Below, piece after piece: positions 53,671 to 62,183 of a DNA stretch of 64,000 nt; within the stretch, counting starts at the first letter, position 1, and the number at the start of each line of letters is the position of its first letter. Both the position numbers and the translations under genes were made by a program. The DNA lies in assembly GCF_026342035.1 (NCBI RefSeq), contig NZ_JAPENM010000006.1, positions 124,001 to 188,000 of the forward strand, written 5' to 3'. The stretch is from Aldersonia sp. NBC_00410. GTDB lineage: Bacteria; Actinomycetota; Actinomycetes; Mycobacteriales; Mycobacteriaceae. The notes beneath the pieces were generated by a model that saw only the letters and a list, made by a program, of their open reading frames with translations, did no database searches and was not told the origin of the DNA.

Positions 53671-54330
53671 GTGCCGCGACGCCGCCTGCTCCGCACCGCG
53701 GGATATTGGGCGGCGGGGGTAGCGCTGCTGCTGGTGGGGGCGCTGATCGGATCCTGGTGGCAACAGGGCTCCGACGGCGTCGAAGTCACCTTGTCCAAGA
53801 CGGACATCGCCTTCGCCCGGGACATGTCGGCCCACCATGCGCAGGCCCTGCTGTTGGCGCAGACGTTGCCGCGCGACGTGGACCCCCAGGTGCGGATGCT
53901 CGCGGATCAGATCGTCACCGCACAGAGCGCCGAGATCGCGACGATGCAGGGCTGGCTGACGCTGGCCGATCAGCCCCTCTCTGCTCCCGCAGGTGACGCG
54001 GGTACGCACCACGGCCACGACGGTCAGCACGACATCGCAGCGCACGATGCCGGGCAGAACGGGGCCGCGCCGATGCCGGGCATGGCCAGTATCGCGGAAA
54101 TTTCGGCGCTCGGGCAGGCGCGGGGCGGGGCGGCGGAGGTGCTGTTTCTGCAATTGATGGTCCGGCACCACAATGGCGGGGTCGTTATGGCGCAGGCTGC
54201 CTACCAGGACGGTCTGTCCGGCCCGGTGTCGCGCACGGCGCTCGCGATGATCCGGGACCAGGTTGGTGAGGTCGGCCAGATGTCCGCGCTGCTGGCCGCC
54301 CGCAACGTGGCGCCCCTACCGTTCCCGTGA
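53671..54330 (+). CDS. DUF305 secreted/membrane-anchored protein
   Basis: 219 aa with an N-terminal membrane anchor (GYWAAGVALLLVGALIGSWW) and the DUF305 four-helix core. Both family motifs are present: FARDMSAHHAQALLLAQ and LQLMVRHHNGGVVMAQAA. A His-rich linker (THHGHDGQHDIAAHD) and MPGM suggest metal binding; some relatives are copper-linked. GTG start 1 nt after the propeller gene's stop codon. Confidence 0.86.
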   Translation: MPRRRLLRTAGYWAAGVALLLVGALIGSWWQQGSDGVEVTLSKTDIAFARDMSAHHAQALLLAQTLPRDVDPQVRMLADQIVTAQSAEIATMQGWLTLADQPLSAPAGDAGTHHGHDGQHDIAAHDAGQNGAAPMPGMASIAEISALGQARGGAAEVLFLQLMVRHHNGGVVMAQAAYQDGLSGPVSRTALAMIRDQVGEVGQMSALLAARNVAPLPFP

Positions 54331-54338
54331 CAACGAGA

Positions 54339-54370
54339 GAGCGCCGTCACCGACATTGGTGACGGCGCTC
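54339..54370. terminator. bidirectional terminator
   Basis: GAGCGCCGTCACC, loop GACATT, perfect complement (13 bp) between the convergent DUF305 and rpf genes. Confidence 0.85.
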
Positions 54371-54401
54371 CTTCGAACGCTGTGTAGCTGCGGCTACCGA
54401 T

Positions 54402-54807
<406 letters not shown>

Positions 54808-54905
54808 ACCGCTGGAATTGTTTTAACCAAGATCACCGACGCCATTCCTGCTGCTTAGCGCGTAAATGACATTGCGCGAATTCACTGGCAAATTCATTGG
54901 CAAGT

Positions 54906-54921
54906 TGTGATGCAAGTCACA
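54906..54921. promoter_or_regulatory. perfect CRP palindrome upstream of the short rpf
   Basis: TGTGA-TGCAAG-TCACA matches the CRP consensus fully. It lies about 185 nt before the short rpf start codon and just beyond the terminator of the longer rpf. CRP activation of rpfA is known in M. tuberculosis. Confidence 0.68.
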
Positions 54922-54954
54922 ATAAATTGGACGGGTTCGTCGTGTTTCGAACCG

Positions 54955-54991
54955 AAAAGGCGCCGCCATCGAATCGATGGCGGCGCCTTTT
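54955..54991. terminator. terminator of the longer rpf
   Basis: AAAAGGCGCCGCCATCG, loop AAT, perfect 17-bp complement ending CCTTTT. A/T tracts on both sides allow function on either strand; it follows the minus-strand rpf stop codon. Confidence 0.9.
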
Positions 54992-55015
54992 ATGCGTCGA
55001 ATGACGAACCCGGTA

Positions 55016-55639
<624 letters not shown>

Positions 55640-55791
55640 TTAAGTCCTCCGTCGCCACCCGACACATGCGTGTCTCTGCCCTGCAAAAATCGGGAGTCCG
55701 GTCCGCGGGCAGTGCTGGCGGCGGCGAACCGGGTTGGCCCTCGAGGTTCATTCGGGCCGACACGTCGAAGGTATGTGGGAATCTCCAGAAG

Positions 55792-55808
55792 GTCACATCG
55801 CTATAACG
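55792..55808. promoter_or_regulatory. MtrA-like direct-repeat site upstream of the longer rpf
   Basis: GTCACA-TCGCT-ATAACG (plus strand), same half-sites and 11-bp period as at 54791. It is 156-172 nt before the start codon. The 55637-56057 region otherwise holds no gene that I can support. Confidence 0.5.
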
Positions 55809-55905
55809 GTGACATCACGCATCAATCGAATCGGCGACATTGAGGGAATTTGCAGTTCACGCAGTATTTCCCGAGTCGTATTTAGGGGGATTATTGCCCT
55901 GAAAT

Positions 55906-55921
55906 AGTGACGGTCCTCACT
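55906..55921. promoter_or_regulatory. CRP-like palindrome upstream of the longer rpf
   Basis: AGTGA-CGGTCC-TCACT is a perfect inverted repeat with CRP spacing, differing from the consensus only in the outer base pair. About 275 nt before the rpf start, so it would act on a distal promoter. Confidence 0.45.
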
Positions 55922-56016
55922 GCCATTTTGTGGCGCGGGTCACGTTCCTGCGATGTCCGTCCCGGATGGCCATCTTCCTGGGGAAATGGCCGCCGCCAGC
56001 GCCCTCACGTGCCGAT

Positions 56017-56046
56017 TTGCACCTGTCTCTTGCCGCCCTGTAACGT
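56017..56046 (+). promoter_or_regulatory. promoter of the initiator tRNA gene
   Basis: TTGCAC (56017-56022), 18 nt, TAACGT (56041-56046), 11 nt before the mature tRNA 5' end. Confidence 0.6.
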
Positions 56047-56057
56047 TGTGTTCACGA

Positions 56058-56131
56058 CGCGGGGTGGAGCAGCTCGGTAGCTCGCTGGGCTCATAACCCA
56101 GAGGTCGCAGGTTCAAATCCTGTCCCCGCTA
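56058..56131 (+). tRNA. initiator tRNA-fMet (CAU)
   Basis: 74 nt without encoded CCA. The anticodon stem-loop is GGGCTCATAACCC: anticodon CAT flanked by the three G-C pairs that mark initiator tRNAs. The first base (C1) faces T72, so the 1-72 pair is unpaired, another initiator feature. T-loop TTCAAAT is normal. Promoter upstream and terminator downstream are present. Confidence 0.97.
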
Positions 56132-56140
56132 CTAGGGAGA

Positions 56141-56175
56141 ACGGCTCCGGAAGCACAGCTTCCGGAGCCGTTTTT
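56141..56175 (+). terminator. terminator of the initiator tRNA
   Basis: ACGGCTCCGGAAGC, loop ACA, perfect 14-bp complement, then TTTTT. A degraded copy of this hairpin plus the tRNA 3' end occurs at 57165-57211. Confidence 0.93.
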
Positions 56176-56454
56176 CGTCGTTCGGGAACCTCAGCGATGC
56201 TCACGATATGACGAGCGCGTCGCGGTTACGAAGATCGGTGACGGGCTTGCCGATTCACGCCCAGGCGACTCGGACGACTAGGACGAGCGATGCCGCTGCG
56301 AACCCTGGCTTGGTACTGCAGGCAGGTCCTCTCGTCGAGCCTTTCAAACTTCCAGACGTTGCGGGTTCACATCCCGCACCCCATCCAGCAGGGCCCCGCA
56401 AGCGCTTCGGCGCCGTTGTTGTGCCCTGAGGGGGCGCAGCCATAAGATTGGCTT
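56176..56454. other. gene-free stretch after the tRNA terminator
   Basis: No convincing gene. It contains GCGGG-TTCACAT-CCCGC (56361-56377), which resembles a tRNA T-arm but lacks a matching 5' acceptor strand. Probably left-hand remnant DNA of the element inserted at the tRNA gene. Confidence 0.4.
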
Positions 56455-56928
56455 ATGCCCCTGTTGGCCGAGTACCGAAGGGCCCGGAGTGACGAGTACG
56501 TCGCGCGGCTGCGCCGGGTCCTTGCCTTGCGGGCCATGGTGGCGACCGGGATGTCGCAGCGTCAGATTGCCGAAGCACTCGACATCTCCCAGCCGGCCGT
56601 CAGCCAGCAGCTCAAGTTCGCCCGGGATCTCGGCGACGTCCACCCCGAGGTGCTGATCCGAGCCGCGGCGCCGGTACTGAAAGCCCTTGCAGTCGACCAC
56701 GGGTACTCACGGTTGGCAGTATTTGGGTCCGTCGCTCGTCAGCAGGCTCGCGCTGACTCCGACGTCGATCTGATCGTCGAAGCGCCGGAGGGGACTTCCT
56801 CGTTGGCGTTTGTCGGCTTCAAGCAACTCATCGAGAAGGTTCTCGGCCGCGAGATCGATCTCATCGAGTACGGAGGCCTGAAGCCGAAGTTCGACGACGA
56901 CATTCGCCGCGAGGCCGTGCTGCTGTGA
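56455..56928 (+). CDS. MntA-type nucleotidyltransferase antitoxin with N-terminal HTH
   Basis: 157 aa. Residues ~20-60 form a helix-turn-helix (SQRQIAEALDISQPAVSQQL). Residues ~85-157 form a minimal nucleotidyltransferase with the catalytic signature VFGSVARQQARADSDVDLIV (GS...DxD). MntA-type enzymes AMPylate HepT toxins and so neutralise them. The HTH fusion suggests that it also represses its own operon. Coupled (GTGA) to the HepT-like gene. Position after the tRNA gene and the decayed neighbours point to horizontal acquisition. Confidence 0.82.
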   Translation: MPLLAEYRRARSDEYVARLRRVLALRAMVATGMSQRQIAEALDISQPAVSQQLKFARDLGDVHPEVLIRAAAPVLKALAVDHGYSRLAVFGSVARQQARADSDVDLIVEAPEGTSSLAFVGFKQLIEKVLGREIDLIEYGGLKPKFDDDIRREAVLL

Positions 56929-57284
56929 TGGAGCGGAAAGCCGCGAAGGAGCTGTTGCACGTTCAAGGCCGGCTGGATCGCGTCGAGGAGGTCATTGAGC
57001 GCGGCAAGGAAACCTACCTGGGCGACGACCTGCTGCAGGAGGCAGGCGACTCGCTGATGATGAAGCTTGGCGAGGCCGCCAACCGGCTCTCGAAGCTCGG
57101 CGTCCTCGCGCCGGACGGCGTCGAGTGGGCACTTGCCGTGGCGAAACCGAAACTTCCTCATCCACCCGCTACCAGCGGAAATGGCTCCGAAAGCATTGCT
57201 TCCGGGGCCATCAACACCGGCGCGGTGTCGGTGATCGCGATCGACACCCCCAAGCCCAAGCCGCCGACGTTCGGAAGCAGCTGA
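56925..57284 (+). pseudogene. HepT-like HEPN toxin gene, frameshifted and truncated
   Basis: Residues 1-73 are HepT/DUF86-like (AAKELLHVQGRLDRVEEVIE, LGEAANRLSKLGVLAPDGVE). The expected RNase motif R-x4-H is missing from this frame, but it is present one frame over: CGA AAC TTC CTC ATC CAC (57148-57165) encodes RNFLIH. One extra C at 57147/57148 causes the shift. Immediately after the His codon the sequence becomes the degraded copy of the tRNA 3' end, so the C terminus is lost even without the frameshift. A sequencing error could explain the shift but not the truncation. Confidence 0.75.
57165..57211 (+). repeat. degraded copy of tRNA 3' end plus terminator (attachment-site scar)
   Basis: Aligned without gaps to 56125-56171, 37 of 47 bases match, including CCCGCTAC, GGCTCCG, AAGCA and GCTTCCGG. 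The match starts in the tRNA acceptor stem and runs through the hairpin. Similarity stops abruptly on the left, where the HepT reading frame begins. This is the pattern of att sites left by an element that integrated into the tRNA gene. Confidence 0.75.
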
Positions 57285-57404
57285 TCGTGGTCGTCCACGC
57301 ATCCCGAGCGCGGACAACACACAGTCACCCGAATCGTGCAGCAGTCCCTTCAATCCGTAAGGACTTCCGATGCGGCACCGATAGGCCGATTGCACGTTGG
57401 GTTC

Positions 57405-57550
57405 GGTGCCGAAGAACAGGTTGGGCACATTGGTCGCCCACTCATCGGTCCGCGCGGCATTCCCGCGGTCGAGTTCGACCCCGAGCCCATCGAGCAGCCC
57501 AGCCTTCTCCAGCCCGACGAAGCCCATCGCGAACAGCACCAGACCGCCTC
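57405..57550 (-). pseudogene. fragment of glutamate synthase small subunit (gltD)
   Basis: About 48 codons read GLVLFAMGFVGLEKAGLLDG, then LGVELDRGNAARTDEWATNV and PNLFFG, which follows the C-terminal part of GltD (AMGF-GPE, GVxLD-RGN, YAT-VPGVFxAGD). The AGD that should follow is lost and sequence on both sides does not match. A relic, not a gene. The flanks 57212-57404 and 57551-57577 show nothing I can name. Confidence 0.55.
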
Positions 57551-57577
57551 GGTTGACGCCTGACACGACACGACAAA

Positions 57578-57604
57578 GCCGCCCGGGCATAACGCCCGGG
57601 CGGC
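57578..57604. terminator. terminator of the Ig-like protein gene
   Basis: GCCGCCCGGGC, loop ATAAC, perfect 11-bp complement; on the minus strand it is followed by TTTGTCG. It lies 50 nt after the stop codon of the minus-strand gene. Confidence 0.7.
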
Positions 57605-57654
57605 CCGTCACCGCTATCAGCCCTATCGGCTATCAGCCGAAGGCCAGGCTGCCG

Positions 57655-58809
57655 TTACCGCTGCCGGTTACTGCTGCCGTTACTGCTGCCGGTACCGCCG
57701 CCGTCACCGGGGTTCTCCGGTTCTTCCTCGGTGGTGACGCTGATCGTCTTCGCCGGAGATGTAGAACCGGTGACGCCCTGGGTCCCCGAGTACGCCGCCG
57801 TCACCGAGTAGTCACCGTCGGTGGCGAACACGTGCGTGGTGGTGGCGACGCCGTTGACCACGGTCACCGGGTCGCCGAGCGGTGCGCCGTCCAGCGAGAA
57901 CACAACGGTGCCCGCCGAAGCCGGGCTGACATTCGCGGAAAGCGTGACCGTGTCACCGTTGCGCACTGCGTCCGGCGCGCTCAGCGTCGTCGTGGACTGG
58001 GACTGCGCGCCGTTAGTCAGGATGTGGGTGCTGGCCACCGCAGCGGCGCCGGAGTTGAGCTCGCTGGTCCCCGAGTCACGCGGGGTGCATCTGGTCGGAG
58101 CCCACGCGGCGATCCCGAGCGCCGTGCCCTTGGCCAGGAAGGTCAGGAAGTTCGTGTCCTTGTTCCACTCCCCGGCAGCACCGGCGGTGCGCACCTTGAG
58201 TTCGATGCTGCCGGAATTGCCTGCCTTCAGGTGGGCACGGATCGCGGGCAGTTGGAAGGTCGTGCTCTCGCCGCTGGTGGCCTTGGCAATGATCCCTCCC
58301 TCGCTGGAAGTGCTGGACGACGGGCCGTTCCCGATGGTGGCGTTGTTTCCCGACAGCCGGAGGATGGCGCCATTGGCGTCGACCGCACCGGAATCGTTGA
58401 CACGCAGGACATTCGGGGCCACGCCGCTCAGACCCGAACCGGTGCCTGCGACGACCTCGGCGCCGAGGAAGGTGGCGTTGTCCGGAACCATGGTGTCGAT
58501 CTTGATGCGCGATATGCTCGCGACCGTTGCAATCGACATCTTGTTGGGCACCGTGATCGGCGGCGGGGTGATGACAACGTCGAACGCCTCTCCCGCGTTG
58601 ACGGTCGCCGGCATATCAACCGTGATAGTCGCAGCCTGCCACACCTCCTGCGGAGCGACAAGCGTGATCGTCGGGCTGACAAGGCAGCTCGCGGTAAATG
58701 CGGTGGCCGTCACGGCCGCTTGGGCCGGGACTGCACCGAATACGGTGACGCCTGCGAGCGCGGCCGCGCCCAAGGGCGTGACGAGCCCGCGAATTCGCTT
58801 CTTCTGCAC
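57655..58809 (-). CDS. secreted Ig-like domain protein
   Basis: 384 aa. Signal peptide (PLGAAALAGVTVFGAVPAQA), then a beta-rich domain (ASCLVSPTITLVAPQEVWQA, DVVITPPPITVPNKM), and a C-terminal bacterial Ig-like (Big3_5-type) domain near 275-355 (STTTLSAPDAVRNGDTVTLS, GTVVFSLDGAPLGDPVTV, YSVTAAYSGTQGVTGST). Tail is low-complexity Gly/Ser/Asn. AGGAG 6 nt before the GTG. Probably exported and surface-associated; no enzyme motif. Its upstream neighbour is a broken gene of related look. Confidence 0.8.
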   Translation of the reverse strand: MQKKRIRGLVTPLGAAALAGVTVFGAVPAQAAVTATAFTASCLVSPTITLVAPQEVWQAATITVDMPATVNAGEAFDVVITPPPITVPNKMSIATVASISRIKIDTMVPDNATFLGAEVVAGTGSGLSGVAPNVLRVNDSGAVDANGAILRLSGNNATIGNGPSSSTSSEGGIIAKATSGESTTFQLPAIRAHLKAGNSGSIELKVRTAGAAGEWNKDTNFLTFLAKGTALGIAAWAPTRCTPRDSGTSELNSGAAAVASTHILTNGAQSQSTTTLSAPDAVRNGDTVTLSANVSPASAGTVVFSLDGAPLGDPVTVVNGVATTTHVFATDGDYSVTAAYSGTQGVTGSTSPAKTISVTTEEEPENPGDGGGTGSSNGSSNRQR

Positions 58810-58834
58810 GAGTTCTCCTATGAAATGAAGGTGG

Positions 58835-59220
58835 TCACGCGGATGTGCCCACCGTTGTCAGGACGCGACGAGGCTGTCCAGCGATCCGGTACCGCCGGTG
58901 CCTGACCGACGAGCTGATCTCGACGTTGTCGCCCCGCGGTCGCGGGCGCCGAGATGGTGGTGGCGGTGGCAGCGGTGACGTCGATGATCGACGCCGCGGC
59001 GGTGTACCCGAGGGTGGTCTTGTAGGTAACCGAGCCGCCGGGGTAGACGACGTTGCTGCCACAACTTCCTTCCTCAGCAGGACCTGCTTGTCCTGGATGG
59101 AACTCGAGGATGCCGGTGGATCGGCCGCGGCGACGCCGCTGCTCACCCCGAGCACCAGACCGGTCGCGGCCGCAGCCGCGAACAGGGTGTCGTGAGACGA
59201 CGGGGCAGGGTCAAACGCAC
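58835..59220 (-). pseudogene. frameshifted secreted-protein gene, related in type to its neighbour
   Basis: GGAGG stands 6 nt before a GTG (VRLTLPRRL). The signal-peptide core AAAAATGLVLGVSSGVAAAD then appears one frame over, and a third frame continues EEGSCGSNVVYPGGSVTYKT and TLGYTAAASIIDVT. At least two frameshifts (near 59185 and 59080) are needed to join them. Secreted beta-protein by the signal peptide and strand pattern. Sequencing errors are a possible alternative. Confidence 0.55.
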
Positions 59221-59417
59221 AGCTACCTCCACCGGACCACCTGCGACGAGGCCCTGTTGTGATCACGGTCATATTTCAGGACGGAAGCGTAGCTGTAACA
59301 AAGCGAGTTGAGAAGACCCCGCATTTCACTCACCCGAAAGGTCCGCGTAGGTCGATACGTTGCCTCGTTTGGGAAGGTCCGGATCGTTCTGCGCGTCTCC
59401 AACTGTGAGCTGGGGTT

Positions 59418-59612
59418 TTGCGGTACACGGGGGTGATAGGAGTGTCGTTGGCGAGTCGGAAGGCGATCACCAGGTCACAAGCGGTGAAGTACCGCGATGC
59501 GAGCAAGGCCGGCAAGGCGGCGATCTTGGACTTGGTGTGCGCGGTGACCGGGTTCAACCGCGACTACGCGCGGCGGGCGCTGCGGCAGGCGCTGGTGCCA
59601 CGGGTGGTCTGA
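59418..59612 (+). pseudogene. N-terminal fragment of a transposon integrase
   Basis: 64 codons starting near MRYTGVIGVSLASRKAITRS and including KAAILDLVCAVTGFNRDYAR and RALRQALVP, the N-terminal HTH-like part of a DDE-type integrase. It stops where the IS3 element begins, so it was probably cut by that insertion. The region 59273-59417 before it shows nothing. Confidence 0.55.
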
Positions 59613-60790
59613 TCCGCCCCGGTGTGTCCGGAGAGTTTGGTGTGTCCTCGCTTCCTCGGAGGTGGATTGTTGGATTCTTGTGCCACCCTGAGTTGGAGAA
59701 GCGGCATGGGGCGAAGCGGATATCCTCCGGAGTTTCGGCGCAGGGTGCTCGATCTGGTCGAGGCCGGCCGCAAGGTGGCCGATGTGGCACGCGACCTCGG
59801 TATCAGCGATCAAACGATCTACATCTGGCGGCGCCAGGAGCGGATCGAACGAGGTCTGGAGCCTGGGCTGAGCAGCCCGGAGAAGGCCGAACTCGCGGCG
59901 GCGAAGCAGCGTATCGCGCAGCTGGAGGCCGAACTCGCAGTGCATCGCCGTGCGACGGAGTTGATGAAGGAGGCGGTGCGCCCAAAAGACCGGTTCGCCG
60001 CAATCGCGGCGATGGCTGAGCAGGGGCTGTCGATCCAGATTGCGTGCCGCGTCCTGGGTGTATCGGAATCCGGCTTCTACGACTGGCGATCCCGGCCGCC
60101 GTCGGCGCGGTCGATCCGCCACGCATGGCTGACCGACCAGATCCGCGCCGTGCATGCTGCCTCGCGCGGCGCCTACGGTGCTCGACGCGTGCATGCCGAG
60201 CTGCGGCTCGGACGGGGCATCCTGTTCGGCCACAACGCCGTTGAGCTGCTGATGCGTCGCGCGGGAATCACCGGCGCGATCGGACGTCCGAAGTGGCGCC
60301 ACGCCAAACCCGATCAGATCGCCACCGATCTCATCAACCGCGACTTCACGGCAGAGCGACCGAATTGTAAGTGGCTCAACGACATCACCGAGCGCCACAC
60401 CCGGGAGGGCAAGGTGTACTGCGCGGTCGTGCTCGACGTGTATTCCCGCCGCGTGGTGGGCTGGTCGATCGATTCCTCACCGACCGCGGCATTGGTGACC
60501 AACGCGCTCGGCATGGCTATCGACAACCGTGAGCCGACGGGTGGGACGATCATCCATTCCGGCCAGGGATCGCAGTACGGATCTTGGGCATTTACCAAGC
60601 GCGCCAAGAACTCCGGGCTCGTCCCGTCGATGGGCAGCGTCGGCGACTGCTACGACAACGCGATGATGGAGTCGTTCTGGTCCCGCATGCAGGTCGAACT
60701 CCTCGACCGACATCGCTGGCAGACTCGCATCGAGCCGGCCAACGCGATCTTCGACTACATCGAGATCTTCCACAACCGACAGCGCCGTCA
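59610..60790 (+). mobile_element. IS3-family insertion sequence, right end missing
   Basis: Left end placed at TGATCCGCCCCGGTGTGTCC, which looks like an IS3-type terminal sequence, just after the truncated integrase. The transposase frame ends inside its last conserved helix and continues directly into Mut7-C sequence, so the right inverted repeat is gone. Boundaries are approximate. Confidence 0.65.
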
Positions 60791-60795
60791 CCCAC
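59706..60795 (+). pseudogene. IS3-family transposase, catalytic Asp lost and 3' end missing
   Basis: OrfA-type HTH (GYPPEFRRRVLDLVEAGRKV, DLGISDQTIYIWRRQERIER) and a leucine-zipper-like coil are in the same frame as the DDE integrase domain, where most IS3 elements need a -1 frameshift. First Asp in WLNDIT and Glu in DNAMMESFW are present. The second Asp is Gly: IIHSGQGSQYGS instead of HSDxGSQY. After FHNRQRRH the normal C terminus is absent; the frame stays open to 61382 only by chance. Not expected to transpose. Confidence 0.82.
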
Positions 60796-61125
60796 GGTCG
60801 CTATGTTCACGCCGAGCATCCCGAGCCACAGGTTGTCGAGGTGCTGCGCCGACTCGACCTGGCCGACCGGATCGACCCGTTCACCCGCTGCCTGCGGTGC
60901 AACGGTCATCTCGAGGATATCGCCAAGGCCGAGATCGAGCATCGGCTCGCGCCACTGACCCGCCTGCACTACAACGACTTCCGTCATTGTCGCGAATGCG
61001 ACCGGCTGTACTGGCGCGGCTCGCACCAGCAGCGCTTGGCAGATCAGGTCGCGACGATCCGGGCCGAACTCGGCATGGCTGCCGGGCCGATCGACACGGC
61101 TTCGGCGGGCACCGCGGCCGGCTGA
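60796..61125 (+). pseudogene. 3' fragment of a Mut7-C RNase-domain gene
   Basis: 110 codons, GRYVHAEHPEPQVVEVLRRL then DLADRIDPFTRCLRCNGHLE, HYNDFRHCRECDRLYWRGSH, match the zinc-ribbon C terminus of Mut7-C proteins (CxxC...CxxC). The N-terminal PIN-like half is missing, replaced by the IS3 transposase end. A deletion or recombination between the two is the simplest reading. Confidence 0.7.
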
Positions 61126-61277
61126 CGGCGGCGTGGTTGTCGCCGGGCGAGCGCTCGGTCGCGCAGCCGTGCGGCGTGGCGCTCCTGCATGCCGTAGAAG
61201 TCGAGCGAACCCTCGCCGAGCAGGCCGAGACCGACCGAGACGGCCAGCAAGCACGCGATAATTATGAGGACGGTCAT
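61044..61277 (-). CDS. small one-helix membrane protein
   Basis: 77 aa: MTVLIIIACLLAVSVGLGLL membrane helix, then GEGSLDFYGMQERHAARLRD and a basic tail. The clear hydrophobic start followed by a charged amphipathic stretch looks coding. It overlaps the Mut7-C fragment on the other strand by about 80 nt, possible because that fragment is a relic. No family recognised and no strong ribosome binding site. Confidence 0.45.
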   Translation of the reverse strand: MTVLIIIACLLAVSVGLGLLGEGSLDFYGMQERHAARLRDRALARRQPRRRQPAAVPAEAVSIGPAAMPSSARIVAT

Positions 61278-61590
61278 GGTGACCACCGATCTTTCGCCGG
61301 AGTTGTGCAGCCGCTCGGACCGCGCGCGCCTCGATGCGCGATTGATGGACACGCCCAAGGTATGGCGGTCGCTCGGCGGTGAGATGAGCAGCGCGCTACT
61401 CGAATCGGCGGATCCCCGCTACTTGCGGGACGAGGCCGGTACTCGCTACGGCGGGGCGAAGGTGCTCGACGGAACTTCGAGATCTGCTGGTGACGGGCGA
61501 ACTCTGGACGACATCGGTCGCAAACACGATTCGCGAGGCCGCCCGCAGCGGCCCCGCGAAATCGGGTGGCGTGCGATTACTGCGGGGGGC
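61276..61590 (+). pseudogene. possible frameshifted gene remnant
   Basis: GTG 61276 opens a frame with DTPKVWRSLGGEMSSALLES and GTRYGGAKVLD; one base later near 61473 the sense appears to pass into the next frame, ELRDLLVTGELWTTSVANTI and REAARSGPAKSGGVRLL. Both halves look like protein rather than shadow, but no family is recognised and the end is unclear because it meets the bacterioferritin gene on the other strand. Confidence 0.25.
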
Positions 61591-62056
61591 GAGAAACGCA
61601 CTGGGCGAGGTAGAGCCCTTCGCCGAGCTTGTCCATCAGCTCGAGTTGCGTCTCGAGATAGTCGATATGGCCTTCTTCGTCGGCGAGGATGCCTTCGAGC
61701 AGCGCGGCACTCGTCGAGTCCTGCTTTTCGCGGCACATCACGATGCCCGGTTTGAGCCGGTCGACCACTTCCTTCTCGACCGCGAGATCGGCCTCGAATT
61801 GTTCGCGCACGGTCTGGCCGACCCGCAGCGAGAACAACCGCTGGTAGTTCGGCAGGCCATCGAGGATCAGGATGCGATCGGTGATCGACTCCGCATGGTT
61901 CATTTCGTCGAAGGACTCCTTGCGCGTGTACGCCGCAAGCTCGGTATAACCCCAGTTGTCCTGCAGTTTCGAGTGCAGGAAGTACTGGTTTATTGCCGTC
62001 AGTTCGCTGGTCAACTGTTCGTTGAGCAGCTTGAGCACATCAGGGTCTCCACGCAT
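61577..62056 (-). CDS. bfrA: bacterioferritin
   Basis: 159 aa, the length of mycobacterial BfrA. Ferroxidase ligands Glu18, Glu51, His54, Glu94, Glu127 and His130 are in place (LTSELTAINQYF, FDEMNHAESI, EADLAVEKEV, ILADEEGHIDYLE), and Met52 is the haem ligand between subunits. Stores iron as a 24-mer cage. A bacterioferritin-associated ferredoxin gene lies less than 1 kb away, for iron release. No IdeR box was found directly before this gene. Confidence 0.95.
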   Translation of the reverse strand: MRGDPDVLKLLNEQLTSELTAINQYFLHSKLQDNWGYTELAAYTRKESFDEMNHAESITDRILILDGLPNYQRLFSLRVGQTVREQFEADLAVEKEVVDRLKPGIVMCREKQDSTSAALLEGILADEEGHIDYLETQLELMDKLGEGLYLAQCVSRPPQ

Positions 62057-62183
62057 GACCGCTCCTCGGGATCATCATGTTCACGTAGCAGCGGGAGGGC
62101 TGGTCCCGGATGCCATGTTTCGTTGCCGCCGGGCTGGGGCGGTGATAATAAACCTAGATCAAAACACCGCCGTGGGAGCGCCT

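Noticed and set aside
56361-56377. tRNA T-arm-like GCGGG-TTCACAT-CCCGC as a second tRNA
   Set aside because: No 5' acceptor strand or anticodon arm of the right geometry is found upstream; at most a tRNA fragment.
56208-56429. 73-codon ORF after the tRNA terminator
   Set aside because: No ribosome binding site, low-information composition, and it overlaps the T-arm-like sequence; probably not a gene.
57183-57211. GGCTCCG...GGGGCC hairpin as a working terminator for the HepT gene
   Set aside because: The hairpin has mismatches and no T-tract and is better explained as the decayed copy of the tRNA terminator.
60796-61382. C-terminal extension of the IS3 transposase to 61382
   Set aside because: This part is a shifted reading of the Mut7-C fragment and following DNA; the true protein sense lies in another frame.
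62140-62160. IdeR box directly before the 62184 gene or bfr (ATAAACCTAGATC)
   Set aside because: Only one half-site resembles the consensus; overall match is poor compared with the box at 62863.
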